Assembly: GCA_964628055.1 (NCBI GenBank)
Contig: CAZVNL010000001.1
Location: 1 to 64,000 of the forward strand
Source of the DNA: CAZBEL01 sp964628055
GTDB taxonomy: Bacteria; Fidelibacterota; Marinisomatia; Marinisomatales; TCS56
Direction: 5' to 3'
Length of the DNA: 64,000 nucleotides
Shown: one piece after another, positions 54,926-62,640 of the stretch
Position numbering within the stretch: the first letter of the stretch is position 1
Layout of the letters: each line of letters begins with the position of its first letter
The notes under the pieces: generated by a model
Seen by the model: only the letters and a program-made list of their open reading frames with translations
What the model was told of the DNA's origin: nothing
Database searches by the model: none
Made by a program: the position numbers and the translations under genes

Positions 54926-56644
54926 TTACTCCAAATGGATAATGTAAACGGGATCAGGCAAAGGTTCTTCCAGGCCATAGAGATTTTCGATATTGGCTTT
55001 AAAAACTTTCCCCACCACATTAGGCGCTAATTTCATGGAAGGGGTTAGTTCCTCGTTCTCGATGCTCAATTCGTAGTCGATGAGCATAGCAGCTTTCAGC
55101 CGGGCGTACTTTTCGTCGATGGCATGGTTGATCTCCCCCAGGCAATTCTTCAAACACTGGGCAAACTCCTCCATATGCCGGGGACATTTACACCCTACTT
55201 TTAAGCGGGATTCGTCGGTGACTTTGGAAAACATGGTTTTATTGGGAAAAAGTAGGGTCACGGGATAATCCCTCCCACTCCCGGCCACGAAGGCATAGGA
55301 AAGGTAAGTGCAGTCCTTGATAATCAAATTTTCTATTTCGGTGGGGATCACTTTTTCGGCATTACTCAACTTGAAGATGCGATCTTTCCGCGAGATCAAA
55401 CACAAGCCGGTGGAGGTGAGGGCGCCCACATCCCCGGTGGCAAACCAACCATCGGGGGTCAACACAGCCTCAGTGGCTTCCGGATTGCGAAAATACCCTG
55501 CCATAACATTGGGGCCTTTCACCAAGATTTCGCCGTCCTCCTTAAGGGCAATTGTTACGCCCGGGATGGGTTTGCCAACGATACCCGCCTGGCGCGGCAA
55601 ACTAGGCTCCGTCACCGTGCAACAGGGTGATGTTTCCGTCAATCCCCATCCTTCATAGACGGGGATGTTCTGTGCTTCGAACATATTGGAGATGGACTTG
55701 GGCAAAGGGGCCGCTGCTGTAAAGATAAATCGCAACTCGTCATGAAAAATGACTTTTTCCAGTTCTGGATCCTGGAGCATGCGGGTGGTGATTTCCTGGT
55801 AAACACGAGGTACGCTAAAGAAAACAGTGGGTCGTACCTGTTTCCAATTTTGTAGGAGCAAGTCAATATCCTTGCCAAACCCGTGTTCCAGGGAGAGGAC
55901 GGCACCGTTCACCAAAGCGGCATACTTCTCGAAAATGCCACCAAAACTGTGGTGCCAGGGTAAATAGGAGAGAAAGCGGTCTTTGGTACTCAACTGCCAG
56001 AGGACCTTCATGGCGGCTTGTTGTGAGAGGATATTTCTGTGGGTGAGTTGCACCAATTTGGGTTTTCCCATGGTTCCCGAGGTGTACATCATGAGTGTCA
56101 CTGTATCAGAGGATACTTCCGCACCTGCGATGAGCTCCCCGTTAGGGTCGTGTAGAAGGAGTTGGGAAAAAGGAACCACATTAGCAGCCGCACTTTCCAG
56201 AGGGTCGAAGTGAACAATCCGTCGATAGGTCTCCGGATGGGGTATTTTAGCAAACTGTTCCTCGTCGGCGACCACCACAAAACGGGGGTCACAAAACTCT
56301 ATTAACGCGGCAGCCCGGTTAGGAGGATAGCCGGCAAAGATGGGAACAGCAACACCCCCCATGGCCATGATGGCCAACTCCAGTTCCAACATTTCCTGCC
56401 GATTCCGGGAGAGCAATGCCACCCGGTCTCCATCTTGAAATCCCACCTCCTGGAAGTAGCCCTGGATGGCGGTAACATCTTTTTGAAACTGACTCCAGGA
56501 CAAGGGTTGAAAGCGATTATTGCGTACTTCCTGGTAAATGGCGTGGTCCCGAAGGCGATCTGCATTGGTATTGAGCATGGTAGCCAAGTTAGAGGCGTAA
56601 TCAGGGAGTGAGAGTTCACTTTCCAGGATCGGATCAGGTTTCAT
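54926..56644 (-). CDS. AMP-forming acyl/aryl-CoA ligase
   Basis: A 572-residue adenylate-forming ligase: P-loop LMMYTSGTMGKPKLVQLTH, A5 YEGWGLTETSPCC, A7 TGDVGALTSTGLCLISRKDRIFKL and an A10-like C-terminal Lys segment TPSMKLAPNVVGKVF. In pattern (SYLPWHHSFGGIFEKY) it belongs to the long-chain acyl-CoA synthetase branch rather than classical benzoate-CoA ligase. As the only ligase in the operon, it is the likely entry enzyme activating benzoate, 4-hydroxybenzoate or a related acid; an aliphatic acid is possible. ATGA overlap with bcrD, two bases from the next gene. Confidence 0.85.
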   Translation of the reverse strand: MKPDPILESELSLPDYASNLATMLNTNADRLRDHAIYQEVRNNRFQPLSWSQFQKDVTAIQGYFQEVGFQDGDRVALLSRNRQEMLELELAIMAMGGVAVPIFAGYPPNRAAALIEFCDPRFVVVADEEQFAKIPHPETYRRIVHFDPLESAAANVVPFSQLLLHDPNGELIAGAEVSSDTVTLMMYTSGTMGKPKLVQLTHRNILSQQAAMKVLWQLSTKDRFLSYLPWHHSFGGIFEKYAALVNGAVLSLEHGFGKDIDLLLQNWKQVRPTVFFSVPRVYQEITTRMLQDPELEKVIFHDELRFIFTAAAPLPKSISNMFEAQNIPVYEGWGLTETSPCCTVTEPSLPRQAGIVGKPIPGVTIALKEDGEILVKGPNVMAGYFRNPEATEAVLTPDGWFATGDVGALTSTGLCLISRKDRIFKLSNAEKVIPTEIENLIIKDCTYLSYAFVAGSGRDYPVTLLFPNKTMFSKVTDESRLKVGCKCPRHMEEFAQCLKNCLGEINHAIDEKYARLKAAMLIDYELSIENEELTPSMKLAPNVVGKVFKANIENLYGLEEPLPDPVYIIHLE

Positions 56645-57468
56645 GCATTTGCCTCCAGGAGTTTAAAATGGCGATAACCGCCCCACAGAGCAGCCCCAAT
56701 GGCGCCGGCGGCATATCCATTTTCAGCGGTAAAAACCTCGAGTCCCAAGTTGCGTTCGTGGATCAGTTCGCGTATGGCCACCAGGAGTCCTTCGTCCTGG
56801 GCTAGGCCGCCGGTTAACGCCACAGGGGATTCGGCCTTTAATTTGCTTAGTAATTTAATGACTCGACGGGCAATAGAAAGATGAATCCCTTTAATAATAT
56901 CGGGGGTGGGAATTCCCTGAGAGACCATGTTAATCACATCGGTCTCAGCCAAGACAGCACAAATACCGCTGGTTTTAGCCGGGTTGGTGCTCTGGAGTGA
57001 CAGGGGACCTACCTCGTCAATGGTAACTCCCAGATAGCGAGTGATATTTTCTAAAAATTGTCCCGAACCGGAAGCGCACTGTCCCGTCATGGTATAATTT
57101 TTCACCCGAGCCCCCACATCCAGGGACATAACCCGGCAGAACAGGGCCCCTAAATCCACCACCGTTCGCACTTCGGGATGATAGTGATAAGCCCCCCGGG
57201 TATGGGTCGTCATGCTGTAAAAGTGGCCCCGTTTCTTGCGCACCAATTCTCCCTCCCCGGTGGAGGCCACATACACCAAGTCATTGCAGTCGAGGGCGTG
57301 TTGTTTCAGCACATAGGCAACGGTTTTATCGATAACTTCAGTGGGATTGCGTTTGCGGATTTTCTCATTTACCAAGGTCAAGACCTGAGGAGGGTCAGCA
57401 TACTCTACCAGCGCCACTTTAATAAAGCTGCTGCCTACGTCAATACCCATGGTGAGAGGTGTATTCAT
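56641..57468 (-). CDS. bcrD: Benzoyl-CoA reductase class I, ATPase subunit BcrD (BzdQ/BadG)
   Basis: A 275-residue ATPase subunit of the BadG/BcrD type: phosphate loop MGIDVGSSFIKVALV, VVDLGALFCRVM, cluster Cys in TGQCASGSGQFL and GICAVLAETDVIN, adenosine loop ALTGGLAQDEGL. With BcrA it forms a heterodimer holding a 4Fe-4S cluster that passes two electrons to BcrBC at the cost of two ATP per benzoyl-CoA reduced. Overlaps of 4 bases on both sides couple it to bcrA and the ligase. Subtype (Thauera, Azoarcus or Rhodopseudomonas) needs a tree. Confidence 0.9.
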   Translation of the reverse strand: MNTPLTMGIDVGSSFIKVALVEYADPPQVLTLVNEKIRKRNPTEVIDKTVAYVLKQHALDCNDLVYVASTGEGELVRKKRGHFYSMTTHTRGAYHYHPEVRTVVDLGALFCRVMSLDVGARVKNYTMTGQCASGSGQFLENITRYLGVTIDEVGPLSLQSTNPAKTSGICAVLAETDVINMVSQGIPTPDIIKGIHLSIARRVIKLLSKLKAESPVALTGGLAQDEGLLVAIRELIHERNLGLEVFTAENGYAAGAIGAALWGGYRHFKLLEANA

Positions 57469-58757
57469 TGACGTTGGGCACTAAACAGGGCGGCTCCCAA
57501 AGCGCCCATAAAAATTGAATCTGGATGAATATTGATAGTCACTTTTCCATAACTCTGGGTCACCATCTGGCTCACGTATTTTACGACCGCGGGATTGCGG
57601 GCCACCCCACCCGTAAAAGTGAATTCGTTCCGCACACCCCCAGAGCGGGCCAGAAGAGCAAAGGCTCGTTGGACAATTGCCTGGTGTAAGCCAGCCAAAA
57701 TGTTTTCCTTTTTCTCCCCCAAATTTAAATATTCACGTAATTCGGCTCCGGCGAAAACCGTGCAGGTACTGCAAATATTGGTCTCGTAATCGGCGTTCAA
57801 AGCGATGGGACCCAATTCACTGACGCTAACGTTCATTTCGTCGGCGATATAACCTAAGTACCGTCCACACCCAGCGGCGCAACGATCATTCATCTGAAAA
57901 CTGGTTACCATACCGTGTTGGTCAACCTGGATGGCCTTTGTATCCTGGCCGCCTATATCTAAAACGGTGCGCGTTTGGGGAAAATTGGCGTGGGCCCCCA
58001 TGGCGTGGCATAAAATTTCCGACTTGATATGCTTTTGTTCGAAGGGCAGGAGCTGGCGACCGTAGCCGGTGCCGATGTAATCCGCCGGCTCCAACGAGAA
58101 TTGGGCCACCGATTTGAGGAATTTACGTAATGGTTCGCGGGCGGAAGCGAAGGTCGCGGGTAATGAATCCAGGGCCGCCTCCATCAACTCCTGAAAATTA
58201 AAATCAATGACCTGATTTTCCACAGGTGTGATGGAGCGATCGTAGAGGGCCACCAGTTGATCGAATAGGGCCTTGTCCTCGTCCTGGATTTTCTGCAGGT
58301 AAATACTGCTGAAAAGGTCACGGAAAAATTCCGAAGTCGTGGTGACTTTGCCATTAAAGAAGCGGTCTCGACATTCTTCCTGGATCTCCACCGCGAGTCG
58401 CTTCAGTAAGGTTTTAATATCCTTTCGGTGAGAGGGAGAGGCCACGGTTTTCAAGTTCGTTTCCATGGTATCAATGAGCAGACGGAACCGGGCCAGGAAC
58501 TGGAGATAATTAAAGCGATTTTTCAAGGGGGGCAGCATTTTATCCCAGGAGTTTTTTCCCTTCCCTTTGGCATTTAATTCACGATGGAGAAAGAAAAACC
58601 GGGAGTTGAACTCTGCTTCCATGCGGGCAATGTCAGCCGCAACCTCATAGTTGGAACGCGTGTTAGTAATGCCACGACCAATAATGGTCCCATATTGATC
58701 GATAAAGACGGCCTTGGAGGTCGTGGAGCCCAGGTCAATGCCTAAAAATACTTTCAT
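57465..58757 (-). CDS. bcrA: Benzoyl-CoA reductase class I, ATPase subunit BcrA (BzdP/BadF)
   Basis: A 430-residue ATPase subunit: FLGIDLGSTTSKAVFIDQ at the N-terminus, then a helical insert of about 130 residues typical of BcrA, then EILCHAMGAHANFP, TVLDIGGQDTKAI, cluster ligands in MNDRCAAGCGRYL and CSTCTVFAGAE, and adenosine loop TFTGGVARNPAVV. I place the start at the ATG at 58757 where the ASKHA fold begins; the frame runs open to 58838, overlapping bcrB, but the extra 27 residues have no homology that I recognise. Pairs with BcrD. Confidence 0.88.
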   Translation of the reverse strand: MKVFLGIDLGSTTSKAVFIDQYGTIIGRGITNTRSNYEVAADIARMEAEFNSRFFFLHRELNAKGKGKNSWDKMLPPLKNRFNYLQFLARFRLLIDTMETNLKTVASPSHRKDIKTLLKRLAVEIQEECRDRFFNGKVTTTSEFFRDLFSSIYLQKIQDEDKALFDQLVALYDRSITPVENQVIDFNFQELMEAALDSLPATFASAREPLRKFLKSVAQFSLEPADYIGTGYGRQLLPFEQKHIKSEILCHAMGAHANFPQTRTVLDIGGQDTKAIQVDQHGMVTSFQMNDRCAAGCGRYLGYIADEMNVSVSELGPIALNADYETNICSTCTVFAGAELREYLNLGEKKENILAGLHQAIVQRAFALLARSGGVRNEFTFTGGVARNPAVVKYVSQMVTQSYGKVTINIHPDSIFMGALGAALFSAQRQ

Positions 58758-58806
58758 GGCTGGTGGGGCTACCCTGGCCCTTCTCTTAAAATGGTCGGTT
58801 TTTCTC

Positions 58807-60117
58807 TCATGCCAAAACCTCATCGGACAGAAGTTCATTGGACGTGGGTTGACTCTGGCGCTGTTCGAGCATCTGGAAAAACGAGTCCAGGCGGTTTTTG
58901 ATGTTGGAATAGGAATAATAACGGGGATCGACTAAATCAGTCTCGATAAAACCAACCGGTATTTGGAGTCGCTCTTCCAATTCACGCATGATGAACAATT
59001 GTCCGGCCGAAAAAGAATTACAACTCTTGATGGAATTCACCACAAATCCGTCAGCATGATAGCGTTTAATGAGCCCTTCAATGAGGTCAATCCGCTGGGG
59101 TAGGTTGCGATTGGTGTAACACCCCAGACAATAGTACGCCATACTCTCCAGGGGTTGGGTGGCAGAGTGGCGAAACCCATCGTCATAGATACCGCCCACC
59201 CGGGTATAAGTAGACCCCACAAATACAGCGCCTAAATCGTAAAAGATTTTCCAAAAATTGCGAAAGTGCGTCCAGTTAGGAGGTCCTTCTATGACCAGAC
59301 GAAACTTTTCTTCCCCAAGGGAACCTTCGGGTGTGATGGGACCCAACTTATTCGTGATGCGAAATTGAATTTCTTTAAGCAATTCCTGGTAGTACTCTAC
59401 ACAAACCCTGGTACCCCGAAAGGCGGTAAAAATGGGACCAATGTAATATACACCACCAAAATAGGCGTCAATGGGTGACGGACGATGCCGGGCGGAATCG
59501 AAAACTTGAACTAAAAGATCCTCGGCTTGGGCGCTGAGGTCCATTTTCTCAACCAATAAATCACGGTCTAAACGCTTCCCGCTTACCTTCTGAAAAATGG
59601 GAATTACTTCGGTTTCCAATTGATTCACAATGTAACGAACCATGGACGGTTCTATCTGTTCCCCCTCCTGGTAAGGGACATGGAGCATGGCAATCTCGGT
59701 TTGCGGATAGAATTGTTTCAGATTTTCAAACCACTTCATGAAGACAAAGCAGCCCGTGTAACTCAATAGTAAAATATCTGGTGGGGGAAGCTGCTGGCCG
59801 GTGGGTCCGATATTCCCCTGAAGCATCATCCCTATATCACATTTAACATAGGAACACACGTCTTCCGGGTAACCCATGTCCTCGGCTTCCCGGATGTACC
59901 CGTGAGATTTTTTCCGCATTCCCGATTGCAAGGCGTTGATTTCGGGGTAAACAGGTAACATGTCAAAGGCCCCGATCAACTCCGTGAGATTCCCGGGGAC
60001 GAAGGTGTAAACGACTTTCTTTCCCGTTTCCCGCACCTGGGACAATTCCAGGAAATGCTGTGCCAGCATTTGCTTTTGCTTGAGCATACTGGTCTCTTTT
60101 TGTACCGTGGTATTCAT
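58807..60117 (-). CDS. bcrB: Benzoyl-CoA reductase class I, subunit BcrB (BzdO/BadE)
   Basis: A 436-residue catalytic-module subunit of the HgdB superfamily. Key segments: FVPGNLTELIGAFDMLPVYP, PEDVCSYVKCDIGMML, LSYTGCFVFMKWF, FRGTRVCVEYYQELL, NSIKSCNSFSAGQ and FIETDLVDPRYY. Conserved Cys ligate the active-site 4Fe-4S cluster. With BcrC it binds benzoyl-CoA and reduces the ring by single-electron steps to cyclohexa-1,5-diene-1-carbonyl-CoA. Fifty-six bases follow bcrC. Confidence 0.9.
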   Translation of the reverse strand: MNTTVQKETSMLKQKQMLAQHFLELSQVRETGKKVVYTFVPGNLTELIGAFDMLPVYPEINALQSGMRKKSHGYIREAEDMGYPEDVCSYVKCDIGMMLQGNIGPTGQQLPPPDILLLSYTGCFVFMKWFENLKQFYPQTEIAMLHVPYQEGEQIEPSMVRYIVNQLETEVIPIFQKVSGKRLDRDLLVEKMDLSAQAEDLLVQVFDSARHRPSPIDAYFGGVYYIGPIFTAFRGTRVCVEYYQELLKEIQFRITNKLGPITPEGSLGEEKFRLVIEGPPNWTHFRNFWKIFYDLGAVFVGSTYTRVGGIYDDGFRHSATQPLESMAYYCLGCYTNRNLPQRIDLIEGLIKRYHADGFVVNSIKSCNSFSAGQLFIMRELEERLQIPVGFIETDLVDPRYYSYSNIKNRLDSFFQMLEQRQSQPTSNELLSDEVLA

Positions 60118-60173
60118 GGGATTAAGGTTACCGTTTCTTTATTACTTATGTTGTTGTTGGCCATTGTTCTTGG

Positions 60174-61340
60174 TTACTCCCATAATTTTATCATATCGGC
60201 AAAGGTACCGGCTTGCTCCTTGATGACGTGGAATTGTCCCAAATTTTCGTGATACTGGAAACTGAAATGCCGAATGTGTTGGCGATCCATGGCTTGCTCC
60301 AATTGGGGGCGATCCAGGAGCGCCGGGTCACAAAAACTGGGGGCGCAGAAAATCACGCCATCCACCCGGTTGTCGGTGACGTATTGGGCAAACTTTTCGC
60401 TCTTAAGGTGATCCCGATCGTAAACCGCCGAGGAGAGGGCACTCTGGGTCAAATAGCTATGAACCAAAGCCCCCACCGGATCATCGGTATCGGTGGGAAT
60501 CTCACCCTGGATCCAGGTGAGCCCCAGTTGCAGGTCATCATCAATAATGTAGCAACCGGCATTCTCAATGGTTTGCAGCAAACCAAGGGGGGGTTGTTCG
60601 CAAAAAGAGCCGGAAAGGACCACCCTGATTTTATCTTCCGGTTCTCGTTGAACTTGCGGGGCCAGGGACAAGATTGCCGTCAACAAACGGTTGTGAGCTT
60701 GAACCGAGATCACATTTCCCGCCCGGCGTAGCAAATAGTAATCCAGGACGGGAATAAGGTGTGGATATTCACTATGGAAGGAACTTACTTCCCTCAGCAA
60801 GCGCCGGTTTTTATTGTATAACCGGATGGCTTTATTAAGGCGCTTAGTATCTATGGAAATCCCATTTAACGTTTGCAAGGAGTGCACCAACTGTTCTAAC
60901 TCCGTGCGGTAAAATTGCCCCCCCACCATTGGATCCATATTCTGGGGAAAATCTAAATAGCGAACATATTTGTCTTTAAACTTAAGTTTAAATATACCGG
61001 ACAAGTTCCTGATAACATCACAGATAGCGGGAAATAAAATACCGTCAAACTGATCTAAATGACCGCGGAGGGCCAATTCGATGACGGTGCGGGGAAGATG
61101 GCAAATGTAGCTCTGGAAATAGGCATCACCGTGAACGACGGGGAGCCGATCCCCGGCCCCGAAGATACCCACCGGCAGCATTTCGCCGGCCACAATGATT
61201 TCCCGGGGTACATATATGGGTAGGAACCCGATGATACGTCGGGATGGCTTCTGCTTTTTCCATTTCCGGGCATAGCTAAACGTGAGATCATCCACCCACT
61301 GGCGCGTCTGTTGGATCGCCGACTGGTAATCAGGAAACAT
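60174..61340 (-). CDS. bcrC: Benzoyl-CoA reductase class I, subunit BcrC (BzdN/BadD)
   Basis: A 388-residue subunit with the BcrC signatures VPREIIVAGEMLPVGIFG, FPAICDVIRNLSGIF, YLDFPQNMD, SGSFCEQPPLGLL and FCAPSFCDPALLDRPQL. It partners BcrB, and both carry cluster ligands at the substrate site. I place the start at the ATG at 61340, which overlaps the end of the MarR gene by 11 bases; the frame extends to 61391 with no better ribosome binding site. First structural gene of the operon. Confidence 0.88.
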   Translation of the reverse strand: MFPDYQSAIQQTRQWVDDLTFSYARKWKKQKPSRRIIGFLPIYVPREIIVAGEMLPVGIFGAGDRLPVVHGDAYFQSYICHLPRTVIELALRGHLDQFDGILFPAICDVIRNLSGIFKLKFKDKYVRYLDFPQNMDPMVGGQFYRTELEQLVHSLQTLNGISIDTKRLNKAIRLYNKNRRLLREVSSFHSEYPHLIPVLDYYLLRRAGNVISVQAHNRLLTAILSLAPQVQREPEDKIRVVLSGSFCEQPPLGLLQTIENAGCYIIDDDLQLGLTWIQGEIPTDTDDPVGALVHSYLTQSALSSAVYDRDHLKSEKFAQYVTDNRVDGVIFCAPSFCDPALLDRPQLEQAMDRQHIRHFSFQYHENLGQFHVIKEQAGTFADMIKLWE

Positions 61341-61776
61341 TCGCCGTGTCCGTATTGTTGGCTTGTCTCCAGATTCGATTGAGCATGTCACGAAAAGAAC
61401 CTAATTCATCGGGAGACAACTGCTGGATGAGTTCCTGATCTGTGGTGGCGACCACGTCCTCAAATTCCTTTAGAAGCTGGCGCCCTTTATCGGTGAGCCA
61501 CAAATGAATAACCCGGCGATCTCTGGCAGTACGTTTCCGCACAACGTATCCATCTTTCTCTAAGCGGTCCGCCAAGCCAGTGATGGCCGGTTTGTCCAAA
61601 AATACCCGCTTCCCAATTTCTGACAGCGATAACCCGTCGGTCTGGGCCAGCGTGTTAAGGACACTATGTTGGGAGGAAGTGATGCCATACTCGGATAGAC
61701 GGGCATCCAGAACCTTTTTCATGCTACGGGCGGTGCGAACAACTAAAAAACCGGTGCTCTGTTCGTCAGAACTCAT
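61330..61776 (-). CDS. MarR-family transcriptional regulator of the benzoyl-CoA operon
   Basis: A 148-residue winged-helix protein of the MarR family: SSQHSVLNTLAQTDGLSLSEI for the helix-turn-helix entry, LDKPAITGLADRLEKDGYV for the recognition helix and KRTARDRRVIHLWLTDKG for the wing. BadR of Rhodopseudomonas, also MarR-type, controls benzoate genes by release of repression when aromatic acyl-CoA accumulates. Here the regulator is the first gene of the operon it probably controls, with a palindromic operator in its own promoter 95 bases upstream. Confidence 0.92.
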   Translation of the reverse strand: MSSDEQSTGFLVVRTARSMKKVLDARLSEYGITSSQHSVLNTLAQTDGLSLSEIGKRVFLDKPAITGLADRLEKDGYVVRKRTARDRRVIHLWLTDKGRQLLKEFEDVVATTDQELIQQLSPDELGSFRDMLNRIWRQANNTDTANVS

Positions 61777-61867
61777 ACAAAAAAGGGTGACTTGTAGGAT
61801 GGTAGAGAGTTGACCAGGTTCACTTTCATTGGGATAAGCCCTGATAATGCGGTCTCATGGGGAAATA

Positions 61868-61896
61868 AATATAGTTAACGTATTAACTATTTACAA
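61868..61896 (-). promoter_or_regulatory. Sigma-70 promoter of the marR-bcr operon
   Basis: On the minus strand TTGTAA (-35, at 61891-61896) and TATATT (-10, at 61868-61873) are separated by exactly 17 bases. The -10 matches consensus in 5 of 6 positions and the -35 in 4 of 6. It lies 92 bases before the marR start codon. FCB bacteria can use different promoter consensus, so this needs transcript mapping. Confidence 0.6.
61871..61890. promoter_or_regulatory. Palindromic MarR operator
   Basis: A 20-base perfect inverted repeat, ATAGTTAA-CGTA-TTAACTAT, with 8-base arms. It fills the spacer between the -35 and -10 boxes and reaches into the -10, where a bound dimer would block polymerase. Size and position match MarR-family autorepressor sites. 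Confidence 0.75.
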
Positions 61897-61962
61897 GTGA
61901 ACTTTACGCCGCCAAGGCAACTAATTCATGGGAGAGAAAAGTGCTGGTGGGAAAAAGGGTAT

Positions 61963-61991
61963 GTGGATTAGGGATGCGTACCTAAATCCAC
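61963..61991 (-). terminator. Intrinsic terminator after the membrane-protein gene
   Basis: On the minus strand GTGGATT-AGG pairs with CCT-AATCCAC (10 pairs with one bulged T) around a short loop, followed after 6 bases by a T-run. It overlaps the stop codon of the membrane-protein gene and separates that operon from the marR promoter. Confidence 0.5.
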
Positions 61992-62614
61992 TGAAGGATA
62001 CCCATAAACACGATTAGGCCGAGAATCACCAAGGAGTAAATTATCCCTATGCCGCGTAGTTTTTGTTTTATAGTGGGTAGATCATAGACCCAAAAGCTCA
62101 CGAGAAAGAACGTAAGGTAACCAAAGAGAAAAATGAGATAGGGAGCGCCTCGATTCCACCAGGAGTATTCCCAGGTTAGGGCCCCAACGGCATTCAAACC
62201 GTACTCAATAATCACACAAAACAGGGATCCTGTTATGGCAATAAAAATACGGTTGGGAATTCTTAAGACGGTATCTTTTTGGTTGGGCAGCAGAAACTTA
62301 CTGAAGACAATCCCGGCAATGGAAAACATAAAGGCAATCTCAATATTCAAGCCGATAAGGATTAAGTAGGCCGTATCCCCAGGGGTTCCCCATACGGGTG
62401 CATATTGAGTAAAATGAAAGATTAATCCATTCACGATCTCATTAATCCAGTCCATACCCCAGAAGGCCAGGCCAGCGAACACAGCATTCCAATTACGTTG
62501 TTCCACCTCGCGAGCATAGACGTAGACCACAAAGGCAAAGAGGGGTATTACATACCACTGGAATAGGCTTTCATCACGAAGGATGGCCAGGGCATCGGCG
62601 GCCGACTTAGTCAT
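61982..62614 (-). CDS. Six-helix membrane protein of unknown function
   Basis: A 210-residue integral membrane protein with about six helices (near 19-37, 42-60, 79-108, 121-145, 153-175, 184-207). It is aromatic-rich and has several charged or polar residues in helices: FWGMDWINEIVNGLIFH, LIGLNIEIAFMF and CVIIEYGLNAVGALTWEY. I do not recognise the family. It follows the histidine kinase gene by 26 bases, so the two are probably transcribed together. It might be a sensor or transporter partner of the kinase (inference only). Confidence 0.7.
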   Translation of the reverse strand: MTKSAADALAILRDESLFQWYVIPLFAFVVYVYAREVEQRNWNAVFAGLAFWGMDWINEIVNGLIFHFTQYAPVWGTPGDTAYLILIGLNIEIAFMFSIAGIVFSKFLLPNQKDTVLRIPNRIFIAITGSLFCVIIEYGLNAVGALTWEYSWWNRGAPYLIFLFGYLTFFLVSFWVYDLPTIKQKLRGIGIIYSLVILGLIVFMGILQWI

Positions 62615-62640
62615 GATGAGCTTTCCTTATTCGAGTAGGT

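Noticed and set aside
61341..61391. N-terminal extension of BcrC starting at 61391
   Set aside because: It would overlap marR by 62 bases and has no homology or ribosome binding site advantage over ATG 61340.
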